Shown piece by piece: positions 34,988-44,302 of a stretch of 64,000 bases of DNA. A program made the position numbers and the translations under genes. Under the pieces are notes generated by a model. That model was given only the letters and a program-made list of their open reading frames with translations. It did no database searches and was not told where the DNA came from. Within the stretch, counting starts at the first letter, position 1; every line of letters starts with the position of its first letter. The DNA comes from an uncultured Cytophagales bacterium (GTDB taxonomy: Bacteria > Bacteroidota > Bacteroidia > Cytophagales > Cyclobacteriaceae): contig CAJXNP010000012.1 of assembly GCA_913057175.1 (NCBI GenBank), forward strand, positions 62,001 to 126,000. Reading direction: 5' to 3'.

Positions 34988-35731
34988 ATGATTTCAAACA
35001 GGAAAATAACTGAATTAATTAACGAAAATTATGTCTACGGGTATGTATTATATTACCTGGGCATTCAATTTTATAATTATTCGGAAAAAACCCTGGAAGA
35101 AGCGTGTAGGGAAAAGGGATTGAATGTAAAGAATGTCATTAAAAATCTGGAAGCTGTCAGAGAACAATCGGAAGAAGAGAACATTGCTCTGAAAAAATAT
35201 CCGATCGATCTGATCATCGAATACCTCATTCATGCCCACTATAATTTTGTCAAAAAAAGGCTTCCGTATTTAGCAAGATTAATTGAGAATTTACCACCCG
35301 ATGCTTTTCTGAACCCGGTTATCAATGATCTAAAATTTGTCTTCCCGATTTTTGTCGAAGATTTCATTCAACACATATACCAGGAAGAAGATACCTTTTT
35401 TTACTATATCAGGTTGTTAAATAGAGCGCTCAGCAGAGATTGCAACATGTCAGAGTTGTATTATCAGATGGAAAAAAATACCATCCAGAATTTTGCTGTC
35501 GAGCATGATCTTCACGATGATGAAATGGAGGGCTTGCAGCATATTGTAGAAAGCTTTACGATTGATGAAGACTCACATCTGCTCTATAAAGTGACAATTG
35601 CTGAGCTAAAGAACTTCCAGAGAGACCTGAACATACATGCAGGGATTGAGAACGAAATTTTATTTCCAAAGGCCCTGGAGCTTGAGAAAAAAGTCAGAAA
35701 CAGTATAAGAACCAAAATCAGGCAAAATTAA
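34988..35731 (+). CDS. hemerythrin-domain protein related to RIC/ScdA iron-sulfur repair proteins
   Basis: 247 residues. The C-terminal part (about 75-240) is a hemerythrin-like four-helix bundle with the ligand-type residues spread as expected: LIHAHYNFV, then FIQHIYQEEDTFFY, then EHDLHDDEMEGL, then HAGIENEILFPKA. The N-terminal 60 residues resemble the DUF542 domain of ScdA/YtfE (GIQFYNYSEKTLEEACREKG), but the diagnostic CCGG is FYNYS. It may bind a di-iron centre and defend iron-sulfur clusters, or it may have taken another role. It overlaps the ruvX start by one base. Confidence 0.82.
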   Translation: MISNRKITELINENYVYGYVLYYLGIQFYNYSEKTLEEACREKGLNVKNVIKNLEAVREQSEEENIALKKYPIDLIIEYLIHAHYNFVKKRLPYLARLIENLPPDAFLNPVINDLKFVFPIFVEDFIQHIYQEEDTFFYYIRLLNRALSRDCNMSELYYQMEKNTIQNFAVEHDLHDDEMEGLQHIVESFTIDEDSHLLYKVTIAELKNFQRDLNIHAGIENEILFPKALELEKKVRNSIRTKIRQN

Positions 35732-36147
35732 TGGCCAGGATTATTGCCATCGACTATGGCAAAAAAAGGACAGGAATTGCTGTAACGGATCCATTAAAAA
35801 TAACGGCTGGGCCACTTGAAACAATCCCCACCCAAAATATTTTCCCCTTTCTTGATGATTACATAAAAAAAGAACCTGTTGAAGGAATAGTTGTTGGCAT
35901 GCCCAGAAAGCTGGACAATTCTGACACGCATACCACACAAGATGTCATTAGGCTCATTGAGAAATTAAAACAGAAATATTCTCAGCTGAATGTATTTGAG
36001 GAGGATGAGAAGTTTACTTCCAAGCTGGCAAAAGATGCTATGCTGATGGGTGGAATGAAGAAAAAAGATCGGAGAAATAAAGAAAATATTGATCGTATCA
36101 GTGCTGCGATTATACTTCAATCATTTCTATCAAGGCATTCTCTTTAA
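35731..36147 (+). CDS. ruvX: putative Holliday junction resolvase / pre-16S rRNA nuclease (YqgF family)
   Basis: 138 residues, full length. RIIAIDYGKKRTGIAVTDPL is the RNase H-fold start with the catalytic Asp, VEGIVVGMPRKLDN is the next strand, FEEDEKFTSKLAKDAM holds the Glu, and KENIDRISAAIILQSFL the last Asp. YqgF/RuvX proteins mature the 5' end of 16S rRNA and are essential in many bacteria. It overlaps the preceding hemerythrin gene by a base (TAATG) and the convergent membrane gene by four bases. Confidence 0.93.
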   Translation: MARIIAIDYGKKRTGIAVTDPLKITAGPLETIPTQNIFPFLDDYIKKEPVEGIVVGMPRKLDNSDTHTTQDVIRLIEKLKQKYSQLNVFEEDEKFTSKLAKDAMLMGGMKKKDRRNKENIDRISAAIILQSFLSRHSL

Positions 36148-36752
36148 CCTGCTGGGCTCTGGATCATCATGTACAAATAGGTATTGATCGACATAGAAAC
36201 CACAAACAATCCCACCAATACATATTGCTCAAAAGCTTTTTTATAAATGATAAAAGGCAGCAAGACGAGAAGGTCAAAAATGATCATACCCGGAATTAGA
36301 TTTTGAAATTCATAATTCTTCAAAAAAGCCGATGCAACAACAAAGGCATACAAACCGTGAATGGCGAAAATTAAAATATAGAAATACGCAAGTGTCTTTT
36401 TGCTCTTTTCATTTACCAGCTTCAATGACTTTAAAGAATCATTAAAACCAATCATTGAAAACGCCAATAAGGAAAGTAGTAACAAAGTGAATTTAATCGA
36501 TACTGGCATTTCCCTGGAAAAAAAAAGTGCACTGGTAAAAACTAAAAAAGCAAATCCGCTATAAAGTGCATATTTAAGATAAGAATCCGATGATTTCCGA
36601 TTCTTAAAATAATCAATGGAAAATTTTGCGAGGATAATACCGACCCCCAGTAATTCCATCATTTTTAATTTCAGGACAATAGGCATTTGCAAAAAGTAGG
36701 CAAGTGTCGTTAGCACATAAATGACAAATACCGTGTAAATCAGACTTTTCAT
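36144..36752 (-). CDS. multi-pass membrane protein of unknown function
   Basis: 202 residues with about six hydrophobic segments separated by short Lys- and Asn-rich loops; little of the chain lies outside the membrane. No motif that I recognise is present. The ATG at 36752 is followed directly by the first helix (LIYTVFVIYVLTTLAYFL). It overlaps the end of ruvX and is otherwise alone. Confidence 0.72.
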   Translation of the reverse strand: MKSLIYTVFVIYVLTTLAYFLQMPIVLKLKMMELLGVGIILAKFSIDYFKNRKSSDSYLKYALYSGFAFLVFTSALFFSREMPVSIKFTLLLLSLLAFSMIGFNDSLKSLKLVNEKSKKTLAYFYILIFAIHGLYAFVVASAFLKNYEFQNLIPGMIIFDLLVLLPFIIYKKAFEQYVLVGLFVVSMSINTYLYMMIQSPAG

Positions 36753-37283
36753 ATCAACAAAAAATTGGTTCGCGAAAATAAGTCGAGAAAAAGTGAATTA
36801 AAAATAGCAGATCAACTTTGTGGTAGCGATAGCAATTTTTTGATCCGATTCTTTATTTTTCAGGTGGGGGCTAGCTGAAAATTTTTTGAACAATCAGCAA
36901 AAAAACAATGAATATAATTCAATCCGTTATCTACATTGAACTTGATACTTGTATGAATCAATCTGTTTGAAAGATTTTAACAATGATTTATTCACAATTT
37001 CTGGAATGTTATAGAAAAATTTATTGAGATGTGTCCCGATACCATGGATTGAAAAAAGTGACATGTTTTACAATAAAAATGAATACTAAAATTCCCTGCA
37101 CAAGCCATTTTAGTGAATATAAGTGAAAATTCGAGCAACCTTTCTATTGAACCGCCTATCAAAAAATCTAACTTTAACATGCATTTTCTAGTGGAAATTA
37201 GAAAGTAAATACCTCTTTCTTATTAAATTAAAGATGATATTTGAGCTAGGCTGAATATTAACCAAATAATCTTCTCAAATAAC
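36753..37283. other. 531-base intergenic region, no gene seen
   Basis: AT-rich spacer between the start of the membrane protein (minus) and the NUMOD4/HNH gene (plus). Reading frames here are short and lack any family character. I see no tRNA fold, terminator or long repeat. The region near 37225-37240 contains GATATTTG, one base off a -7 box, ahead of the HNH gene. Confidence 0.5.
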
Positions 37284-38168
37284 ATGTCAAAAAACTTGGG
37301 TACGGAAAACTGGAAAAGGATCAAGTTCCCTAAAGGTTTCAAAACAAAAGCAAACTATCAAATTAGCAACTATGGAAGGGTGAGGAATATCCTGGAAGAT
37401 GGATCATTCCACATAAAAAAACCCATTTTCCAAAATGGCCAGATCATTTATAAATTTACTTTCCCTGAAAAGCTTAATAATGATCAAAGGCTGATTCTGC
37501 ATCAAAAAGCAGCGCATCTGGTGGCCAAACATTATCACATTGGCCTCTACAAAAAAGGGTGCTATGTCGTCTGGAAGGATTACAATAGATTAAATAACTA
37601 CTTCAAAAACCTTCTTGTTTTGTCAGAAAGCGATGGTAGAAGCCACATAGCCAAAGGAAGATATCGACATCAGGATGTTGTTCAAAAGCTTATTCTGCCG
37701 AAGAATAAAAATCATGAGAATCATGATGAAGACGGAAAATTTAAACGGGTAGAAAGAGACGATGATTATTATAAATTGATAAGAACTATTCCTAATTATG
37801 AGATAAACCGGTCCGGAATTATCAGAAGGGCAGTACCGCCTTTTAAAGGAAAAGTGATCAAACCCAGGATGCATCCGAGTGGATTTTTGTTTTGTGACCT
37901 GAAGTATAAAAATAAACGATATACGGTATACCCCCACAAGGAAGTAGCCAAACAATGGAACATTAATGTGATGCCTGAAAGCCGCACGATCGTTAGCCAC
38001 ATTGATGGAGACCTGACAAACAACCATGCAGATAACCTGGAGTGGACAACACCAAAAGAGTCTGCAGAATTCACCAAGGCCAATAACAAAATAGACTATA
38101 AAAAGATCTGGGAAACCCGCCGAAAGAAATACGGAGAAACAGGATTTAGTAAAAGTAAGAGAAAGTAG
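37284..38168 (+). CDS. tandem NUMOD4/HNH endonuclease-like protein
   Basis: 294 residues built from two similar halves. Half 1 opens with WKRIKFPKGF and YQISNYGRVRNI, the NUMOD4 motif. Half 2 opens with IPNYEINRSGIIRRA. Each half then has a basic strand-helix stretch and closes with an HNH-like block. In half 2 this is SHIDGDLTNNHADNLEWTT, which keeps the H..D....NN...NL pattern of HNH_3 nucleases. In half 1 it is VWKDYNRLNNYFKNLLVLS, with the His lost. It looks like phage or homing-endonuclease ancestry turned into a stand-alone chromosomal gene. There is no intron nearby. Confidence 0.8.
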   Translation: MSKNLGTENWKRIKFPKGFKTKANYQISNYGRVRNILEDGSFHIKKPIFQNGQIIYKFTFPEKLNNDQRLILHQKAAHLVAKHYHIGLYKKGCYVVWKDYNRLNNYFKNLLVLSESDGRSHIAKGRYRHQDVVQKLILPKNKNHENHDEDGKFKRVERDDDYYKLIRTIPNYEINRSGIIRRAVPPFKGKVIKPRMHPSGFLFCDLKYKNKRYTVYPHKEVAKQWNINVMPESRTIVSHIDGDLTNNHADNLEWTTPKESAEFTKANNKIDYKKIWETRRKKYGETGFSKSKRK

Positions 38169-38280
38169 TTTCTACTTACATTCAGAATTATTCATCTTTT
38201 AAGTCGTTATTAATTTTATTCACATTAGATAAAAGGATTATCTTTGTTGAAGGTGTATATGTTTTTTATTTGATAGGTGT

Positions 38281-38685
38281 ATGTTCAGAATACTTTTTTT
38301 GTTACTCCTGCTGATTGGTTTTCAGTTTTCCCTGGCTCAGACAAACGGATCTCCACCATTTAAAACCCCCAATACGCATCATAATCCAAACCCCGATCCG
38401 AAATCGGATAAGCCGGAAGAGAAGAGCTTGAATTATATTATTAAGAAAGACACAAAGAAATTTTTGCCTGGAAATAAGTGCTTTGAAGATGCTACCAAAA
38501 AAATGGGGTTTATGTACATGGCAGTGCCGAAAGGCCAGTCATATTACACCTCAGAATTTGACAGGAATATGCATAACCTTGGGGTGAAGTTGAAACTGCT
38601 TTTCACAAGAGGGCCATTCTGGAAAATTAAAGTGAATAAAAAGTACAAGAAATGCCGGTATCCATACGGTGACGATATCGGATAA
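38281..38685 (+). CDS. small secreted protein of unknown function
   Basis: 134 residues with a clear signal peptide (FRILFLLLLLIGFQFSLAQ). A Pro/Asn/Asp-rich linker (about 21-48) is followed by a basic globular part with two Cys (GNKCFEDATKKMGF and KKCRYPYGD). A -7-like TATCTTTG lies at 38239-38246. The family is unknown to me. The stop is four bases from the convergent batA end. Confidence 0.75.
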   Translation: MFRILFLLLLLIGFQFSLAQTNGSPPFKTPNTHHNPNPDPKSDKPEEKSLNYIIKKDTKKFLPGNKCFEDATKKMGFMYMAVPKGQSYYTSEFDRNMHNLGVKLKLLFTRGPFWKIKVNKKYKKCRYPYGDDIG

Positions 38686-38689
38686 TATC

Positions 38690-39742
38690 TCAATCCTGCA
38701 ACACATTGACCATAAAGGTAGATTTCATCAAAAGCCAGGCGAGGAATAAAACAATCGCCCATTTAAGGTAAATGGAGTAATAATCTGTTGTATCCTTAAA
38801 ATTGGTTTCTTTTATTTCGGCCTTTTCGTATTTGTCAATGAGGTTAAATACGTGCTCAAGAGCCTGATTGTTAGTTGCCCGAAAGAAACTTCCTTCACCA
38901 ATCGAAGCGATTTCCCGCAATGTAGATTCATCCAGGTTATTATCAATATACCGGACTTGTCCGAACGGCCCTCTTCCCATAGGTACTTTACCTTCTTTAC
39001 CAATCGCAATCGTGTAGATCTTTATATTGTGGGCATGGGCAAGTCTGGCAGCTGTCAGTGGGTCAATATTTCCGGCTGTATTGTCTCCGTCACTGAGTAG
39101 AATAACTACTTTTGATTTGGAATCAGATTCTCGCATTCTGTTGGTTGCAACAGCCAAAGCGCTTCCGATCGCCGTTCCCCTGGATTCAATTTTCGAAAAA
39201 TCTATGTCTTCAATGTAGGTCCTTAAAAGCTCGTAATCGGTCGTAAGAGGAGCAAGTGAAAACGCATCTCCCGAGAAAATAACCAGGCCAATGCGATCCT
39301 GGAAACGACCATTGATAAAATTCATCGCAACATCTTTGGCGGCCTCTAGTCTGTTAGGTTCAAAATCCATCAATCGCATTGATTCCGAGATATCGACCAC
39401 CAACATGATATCAATCCCTTCCGTCCATCTTTCTACCTTTTCATTGGATTTTTGAGGCCGGGCCAATGCGAGAAGTAAGCTTAATACAGCCAATGCTATT
39501 AACAGTTGGGGAATGAATCGTGTCAGGCTGGTAAGATCAAATTTTAATTTTCCTTCTTTTAAAGCAATGGTAAGCTTTGGAGAAATGAAGTAGTTAAGGA
39601 CCCATCTTGCTATTAGAAATAAAATAATGATTGGAATGAGATAAAGAAAAAAACCAAACTCCCATTGGTAATTCTGTAAAACCCCTGGCAGATACCATTT
39701 AAGACTGAACCAATTTTCAACCTCCTGATCGAAATCAACCAT
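38690..39742 (-). CDS. batA: BatA-like von Willebrand factor A domain protein
   Basis: 350 residues. Two N-terminal hydrophobic segments precede a vWA domain whose MIDAS residues are intact: MLVVDISESMRL (DxSxS), a Thr in APLTTDYELL and VVILLSDGDNTAG. A final membrane helix (WAIVLFLAWLLMKSTF) anchors it. BatA proteins act with MoxR ATPases and DUF58 proteins in envelope stress tolerance. It is the last gene of a three-gene run in which each gene overlaps the next by eight bases. Confidence 0.9.
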   Translation of the reverse strand: MVDFDQEVENWFSLKWYLPGVLQNYQWEFGFFLYLIPIIILFLIARWVLNYFISPKLTIALKEGKLKFDLTSLTRFIPQLLIALAVLSLLLALARPQKSNEKVERWTEGIDIMLVVDISESMRLMDFEPNRLEAAKDVAMNFINGRFQDRIGLVIFSGDAFSLAPLTTDYELLRTYIEDIDFSKIESRGTAIGSALAVATNRMRESDSKSKVVILLSDGDNTAGNIDPLTAARLAHAHNIKIYTIAIGKEGKVPMGRGPFGQVRYIDNNLDESTLREIASIGEGSFFRATNNQALEHVFNLIDKYEKAEIKETNFKDTTDYYSIYLKWAIVLFLAWLLMKSTFMVNVLQD

Positions 39743-40634
39743 GCTTCACCTCCTCAATTTTATGGTACAATCTGTCTGACGAAAATTGTTTCAAGTTTCC
39801 AAAAAGCTGGTGTATGTTGTTGGGTTTGATATCCCCATACAACCTCCTGTCTAATTGCTTTAACGTATCTTTCAAATCTTCATTTTGGTAGATCACAGAA
39901 ATCTCTTTAGTGGTAAATTTTGTAATAGGTCGTTTTTCCAGCTTTTCGAGGTAATTTTTCCAAATGTTCAAGATGTGTTCTGTAATTGGCCTGGATACAT
40001 CGCCATTGGCACTTGCGATCAATTGAGCAAATTCTTTCTCAAATTTCTCATAAGATCTTTTGAGTCTGTAGATCTTCAATTTTTGGTAAATGGTCTTACC
40101 GAAGATAATCGCCAGAACTGTTAAAACGAGAAGTACAAATGCAGCTCCAATGGAAAAATAAATATAATTAAACTGGGTTTTTACTTCTGAAAATTGAGTA
40201 TTACTGGTAAGCGCCGGCGGAGTTTGTATGGAATCAACCACACTTTTAAAGTATAGGCTATCCGTATTAGAATAATAAGGTAAACTGTCTGCTCCCTCTA
40301 AAATAAAAACAGGAACCCTTAAGTAGAAAATGGAATCCAGTTCAAAAGATGCCAGTGTATAAATAACGCTGTCTTTTAATGTAGCAGAATCCAACCTCTT
40401 CGTAGGAAAATATTCCTTCTTTGAAAAATCGAAAGGAAAAAAATTGTATGAGCTATCCGGAAAGATCACTTTTTGATCAATAGGGTAGGAATAAGAAAGG
40501 GAATAGCTTACTTCCTCACCAATTTTTATAGAGTCTTGCCAAAATTCACCAGCAGGAGCCTGTGCCGAATTCTGCGCTGACAATCCGTAACCAATTACAA
40601 AAAGTAAAATCAATATAATAAAGCCTCTATGCAA
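39735..40634 (-). CDS. membrane protein of the Bat/DUF58 operon (BatB/D-like or DUF4381-like)
   Basis: 299 residues with a signal peptide (about 1-20), a predicted extracytoplasmic region of about 140 residues, one transmembrane helix (YIYFSIGAAFVLLVLTVLAI) and a basic cytoplasmic tail (TIYQKLKIYRLKRSYEKFEK). This matches the middle genes of MoxR-linked operons. It overlaps the neighbouring batA and DUF58 genes, so the three are probably produced together as one membrane complex. Confidence 0.72.
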   Translation of the reverse strand: MHRGFIILILLFVIGYGLSAQNSAQAPAGEFWQDSIKIGEEVSYSLSYSYPIDQKVIFPDSSYNFFPFDFSKKEYFPTKRLDSATLKDSVIYTLASFELDSIFYLRVPVFILEGADSLPYYSNTDSLYFKSVVDSIQTPPALTSNTQFSEVKTQFNYIYFSIGAAFVLLVLTVLAIIFGKTIYQKLKIYRLKRSYEKFEKEFAQLIASANGDVSRPITEHILNIWKNYLEKLEKRPITKFTTKEISVIYQNEDLKDTLKQLDRRLYGDIKPNNIHQLFGNLKQFSSDRLYHKIEEVKHG

Positions 40635-41505
40635 TTTTTCTTCCTTTATTCCTGATTTTAAAAAGTTTGATCAATTTCAAGACATAGTCTTCGTGGGTGT
40701 AGACATTCAGATAATTAGCTTGTGCTTTTCGGCAAAATTCTTCCAGATCAGATCTGCCTTTTGTAAAGGTATCCCTTATATTTTCTCTAAAAAATTTAAA
40801 AGAGGTATTAACCCAAATGGTCTTATTGGTTTCTTTGTCGATCAAGGGTACTATCCCAAGTTTGGGAAGATTGGTTTCCCTTTTATCATTGATGTGTATC
40901 ACAATCAGGTCGTGTTTTCTCGCTACAGCTTTTAAGTTGTGCTCATATCCCTCATCAATAAAATCCGATACAACAATAATCACACTTTTACGCTTGACGA
41001 GGTTAAGAATGCTCAACAAAGCTTTACTCAGATTGGTCTTTTTCGAACCGGGAGTTAATTTAAGCAGCTCAGACAACATATAATAGGCATGCTTTTCACC
41101 CTTGGCCGGTTTGACGTATTTTTCTTTTTGATCGGAAAAACAAACAAGCCCGGTCAAACTTTGCTCTTTCACAGCCGAAAAAAATAAAACTCCACAGATC
41201 TCTTTTGCAATATCAATCTTGCGACGAGAGGGATTGCCAATGTCCTGCGAGGCGCTTACATCCAGAAGGAAAAAAACATTTTGCTCTTTCTCCTCTTTAA
41301 ATGTTTTGACGAAAGTCCCATGCCCCTTGGCAGATACATTCCAGTCAATGGTCCTGACATCATCACCATATTGATACGATCTGACATCATCAAATTCAAG
41401 GCCCGACCCCTTAAAAACGGAGTGGAAATCGCCCTGCATCTGATTGTCAATCGCCTTCCTGATCCTGATCTGGTAATTCCTCAACTTCTTTACCAGTTCT
41501 CGCAT
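40627..41505 (-). CDS. DUF58 domain protein
   Basis: 292 residues without a signal peptide. The N-terminal pattern GDFHSVFKGSGLEFDDVRSY, then GDDVRTIDWNVSAKG, then KTFKEEKEQNVFFLLDVSAS is the DUF58 signature, and its DVSAS begins a vWA-like fold. It is the first gene of the run leading to batA. The MoxR-type AAA ATPase that normally heads such operons is not on this side; a divergent DUF4296 gene is there instead. Confidence 0.9.
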   Translation of the reverse strand: MRELVKKLRNYQIRIRKAIDNQMQGDFHSVFKGSGLEFDDVRSYQYGDDVRTIDWNVSAKGHGTFVKTFKEEKEQNVFFLLDVSASQDIGNPSRRKIDIAKEICGVLFFSAVKEQSLTGLVCFSDQKEKYVKPAKGEKHAYYMLSELLKLTPGSKKTNLSKALLSILNLVKRKSVIIVVSDFIDEGYEHNLKAVARKHDLIVIHINDKRETNLPKLGIVPLIDKETNKTIWVNTSFKFFRENIRDTFTKGRSDLEEFCRKAQANYLNVYTHEDYVLKLIKLFKIRNKGRKIA

Positions 41506-41555
41506 AACTTCGTATTATCTTTTATTAATCAAACTTATTTAAATAATTTTGACGG

Positions 41556-41897
41556 GTGAAATTACAACATTTAATTTTATTTTTTAGCCTTTTGATGGCT
41601 TGTAGCAACTCTACCAGAATTCCCCCTGACCTATACAACAGGGAGGATATGGCAGTTATTATGCGCGATGTCTACATTTTGGAATTTAAAGTTCCGGAAC
41701 TTTATCTAAGTAAGGATTCTTCCCGGGAAGTATATGATCTTTTAGAGAAAAAGCTATTTGAAGAGAAAGGATATGATTCTCTGAAATACAAAAAGTCATT
41801 GAATTTTTACCTGGAACATACGGATCATTTGGAATATATCTATACCATAATTGCTGACAGTCTTAGTTTGCAGGATAAAATGAACCAGATCCCATAA
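41556..41897 (+). CDS. DUF4296 lipoprotein
   Basis: 113 residues from a GTG. A short signal with the lipobox LLMAC (Cys16) predicts a lipoprotein. The body follows DUF4296: IPPDLYNREDMAVIMRDVYI, then SREVYDLLEKKLFEEKGYDS, then KYKKSLNFYLEHTDHLEYIY. The function of the family is unknown. It is 23 bases upstream of mutS2 and divergent from the DUF58 gene across only 50 bases. Confidence 0.85.
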   Translation: MKLQHLILFFSLLMACSNSTRIPPDLYNREDMAVIMRDVYILEFKVPELYLSKDSSREVYDLLEKKLFEEKGYDSLKYKKSLNFYLEHTDHLEYIYTIIADSLSLQDKMNQIP

Positions 41898-41920
41898 ATG
41901 GTAAATCCACAGGTGTAAGA

Positions 41921-44302
41921 ATGAATTTCCCGAAAAATATTGAAGAAAAACTGGGTTTTGATAAGATAAAAGAAATAATCCGGGAAGGTTGTACCAGTGA
42001 ATTAAGCTCGCGAGAAGTTGATAAGATCAGGTTTTTATTTCAAAAAGACCTGGTCCAAAAATTAAACTGGCAAACAGTTGAGTTCAGCAAGGTGCTTGGC
42101 TCAGGTGAAAAATATGTTCCCATTCACCATATTGATTCCTTGCAACACCTGAAAAAGATAAAAATTCCAGGCTCCTTCACTGAAAGTCAAAACCTAAATG
42201 AGATCAGGATTTTTGTAGAAGGGGCAAATGAAAATCTAACTTATTTTTCCGAAAATCGATCAGAGTATCCGCAGCTTTTCAAACTGATTGAAAATAGTAT
42301 CATCGATCAAAAACTTCCTGAAAAGATAAAATCCAAAATTAATGATAAAGGGGAAGTCAGGGATGATGCAACTCCCGAGCTGAGAAAAATAAGGAAGGAT
42401 ATCGTTTCAAGAGAGAATAAAACCCGAAAGATCATCAACGAAGTCATTTCGAAATCAAAAAGAGAAGGACAAACTCCCGACGATGCAAGTGTCACCATCC
42501 GAAATGGACGGTTGGTTATCCCCGTAAAATCTGAATATAAAAGAAACTTCAAAGGTTTTGTCCACGATGTTTCTTCCACAGGCCAGACCTCATTCATCGA
42601 GCCTGCAGAAATTCTTGAATTGAACAATGAAGTTATTGAGCTAAAGTACCAGGAGCATCGGGAGATTGTCAGGATTATGGTAGAATTGTGCGATCGTATC
42701 CGGGAAAATTATCAGCAGATTGAAAACATTTACTTTGCCTCCGCCAAACTTGATTTCATCAAAGCGAAAGCCAAGTTCTGTCTGAAAACAAAAGCTGTTT
42801 GTCCGGAAATTAATTCCACAAAAGTCATTGAGTATAAAAAAGCCCGGCATCCGGTATTGGAATCCAACCTTTCAAAGCAAGGGAAAAAAATTGTTCCGCA
42901 GGATATTCTATTGAATCCCTCGCAAAGGATCCTGGTAATTTCCGGCCCGAATGCGGGTGGAAAAACTGTCACATTAAAAACACTGGGATTGATGCAATAC
43001 ATGTTTCAATGTGGCATTCCAGTCCCGGTAGATGAAGGCTCCTCGACATGTCTGTTCGAAAGTATTTTTATTGATATAGGCGATGAGCAATCGATCGAAA
43101 ACGACCTGAGTACCTATAGCTCACATTTGAAAAACATGTCGCACTTTGTGCAATTTGCCAATAAAAATGTTCTTTTTCTGATAGATGAATTTGGCACAGG
43201 AACAGATCCAAAGTTTGGTGGTGCAATGGCAGAGGCTATTTTGAAAGAACTGTTAGCATCGGGAAGTTGTGGCGCCTTGTCTACCCACTATTCTAATCTG
43301 AAAAAATTTGCTGACAACAAAGAGGGTATCGTCAATGCCAGGATGCGTTTTGACATGACCCATCTGGAGCCGTTATTTCAGCTGGAAATCGGAAAGCCTG
43401 GAAGTTCATTTGCATTTGAGATCGCTTCTAAAATCGGAATCCCGGAAAACATCATTAAACAAGCGAGAAAAATTGTAGGATACGATGAAGTTCAATTGGA
43501 CAATCTCCTCAACGAATTGGAAAGTGAAAAGGGAGAGCTACAGAAAAAGCTTGAATCAGCGACAAAAAAAGAATCTCTTCTTGAAAATACAATCAAGCAC
43601 TATGAAGAACTGAAGGAGATGCTGGATGAGAAAAAAAAGGAGATCCTTAACAATGCCAAACGGGAAGCCAGCAGCATACTTCAAACTGCTAATCAAAAGA
43701 TCGAATCCGCGATTTTCGAGATCAAAAAATCAAAAGCCCAGAAGGAAACAATCAAAGAGCAAAAATCCAATGTAGAGGATTTCAAGGAAAAACTTAAAGT
43801 AGAAAAGACCCGCCCAAAAGAAAAGATCAAAGTATTGTCCGGTCCTTTAAAGGTTGGTGATAGCATTCGGATCAAGGGCAGTGAAGCGATCGGAGAGGTG
43901 ACAAGGATTTCTAAAAAATCAGCAGAAGTCACTTTCGGGACCATCAAATCAAATGTCAACATCAGCAAACTAGAGAAGGTAGCTTATAAGCACAAAAAGC
44001 CACCACAATCCAGACCTGTCAAAAAATTGAATTTTGACATCAATGATTCCAAATCCAATTTTAGTTCTGAACTGGACCTGAGGGGAAGCAGGGTAGAGGA
44101 GGCGTATGGTAAACTTAAACAATTTATGGACAATGGGATCATGTTTGACTCACGGGTGCTCCGGATCGTTCACGGTAAGGGAAATGGGGTTTTACGGGGT
44201 TTTATCAGGGATGAATTGTCACAATACCGGGAAGTGGAAAAGGTAGAAGATGAACATGCTGACCGGGGCGGTGCGGGCGTGACGATTGTTTATCTGAGGT
44301 GA
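41921..44302 (+). CDS. mutS2: endonuclease MutS2
   Basis: 793 residues, full length. It has the MutS2 core-clamp region, Walker A GPNAGGKTVTLK near residue 341, Walker B LFLIDEFGTGTDP, the STHYSNLK switch, a long coiled coil (about 510-640), a KOW-like segment and a C-terminal Smr nuclease domain (LDLRGSRVEEAY near 718, RIVHGKGNGVLRGFI near 747). MutS2 suppresses homologous recombination or rescues collided ribosomes, depending on the species. The stop directly abuts the end of the convergent ABC ATPase gene, with no base between. Confidence 0.95.
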   Translation: MNFPKNIEEKLGFDKIKEIIREGCTSELSSREVDKIRFLFQKDLVQKLNWQTVEFSKVLGSGEKYVPIHHIDSLQHLKKIKIPGSFTESQNLNEIRIFVEGANENLTYFSENRSEYPQLFKLIENSIIDQKLPEKIKSKINDKGEVRDDATPELRKIRKDIVSRENKTRKIINEVISKSKREGQTPDDASVTIRNGRLVIPVKSEYKRNFKGFVHDVSSTGQTSFIEPAEILELNNEVIELKYQEHREIVRIMVELCDRIRENYQQIENIYFASAKLDFIKAKAKFCLKTKAVCPEINSTKVIEYKKARHPVLESNLSKQGKKIVPQDILLNPSQRILVISGPNAGGKTVTLKTLGLMQYMFQCGIPVPVDEGSSTCLFESIFIDIGDEQSIENDLSTYSSHLKNMSHFVQFANKNVLFLIDEFGTGTDPKFGGAMAEAILKELLASGSCGALSTHYSNLKKFADNKEGIVNARMRFDMTHLEPLFQLEIGKPGSSFAFEIASKIGIPENIIKQARKIVGYDEVQLDNLLNELESEKGELQKKLESATKKESLLENTIKHYEELKEMLDEKKKEILNNAKREASSILQTANQKIESAIFEIKKSKAQKETIKEQKSNVEDFKEKLKVEKTRPKEKIKVLSGPLKVGDSIRIKGSEAIGEVTRISKKSAEVTFGTIKSNVNISKLEKVAYKHKKPPQSRPVKKLNFDINDSKSNFSSELDLRGSRVEEAYGKLKQFMDNGIMFDSRVLRIVHGKGNGVLRGFIRDELSQYREVEKVEDEHADRGGAGVTIVYLR

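Noticed and set aside
36992-37180. 62-residue open frame on the minus strand in the 531-base spacer
   Set aside because: No signal peptide logic, no family character and no start context; not supported as a gene.
37284-38168. HNH protein considered as part of a group I intron or prophage
   Set aside because: Neighbouring genes are intact and no phage, intron or integrase gene is visible.
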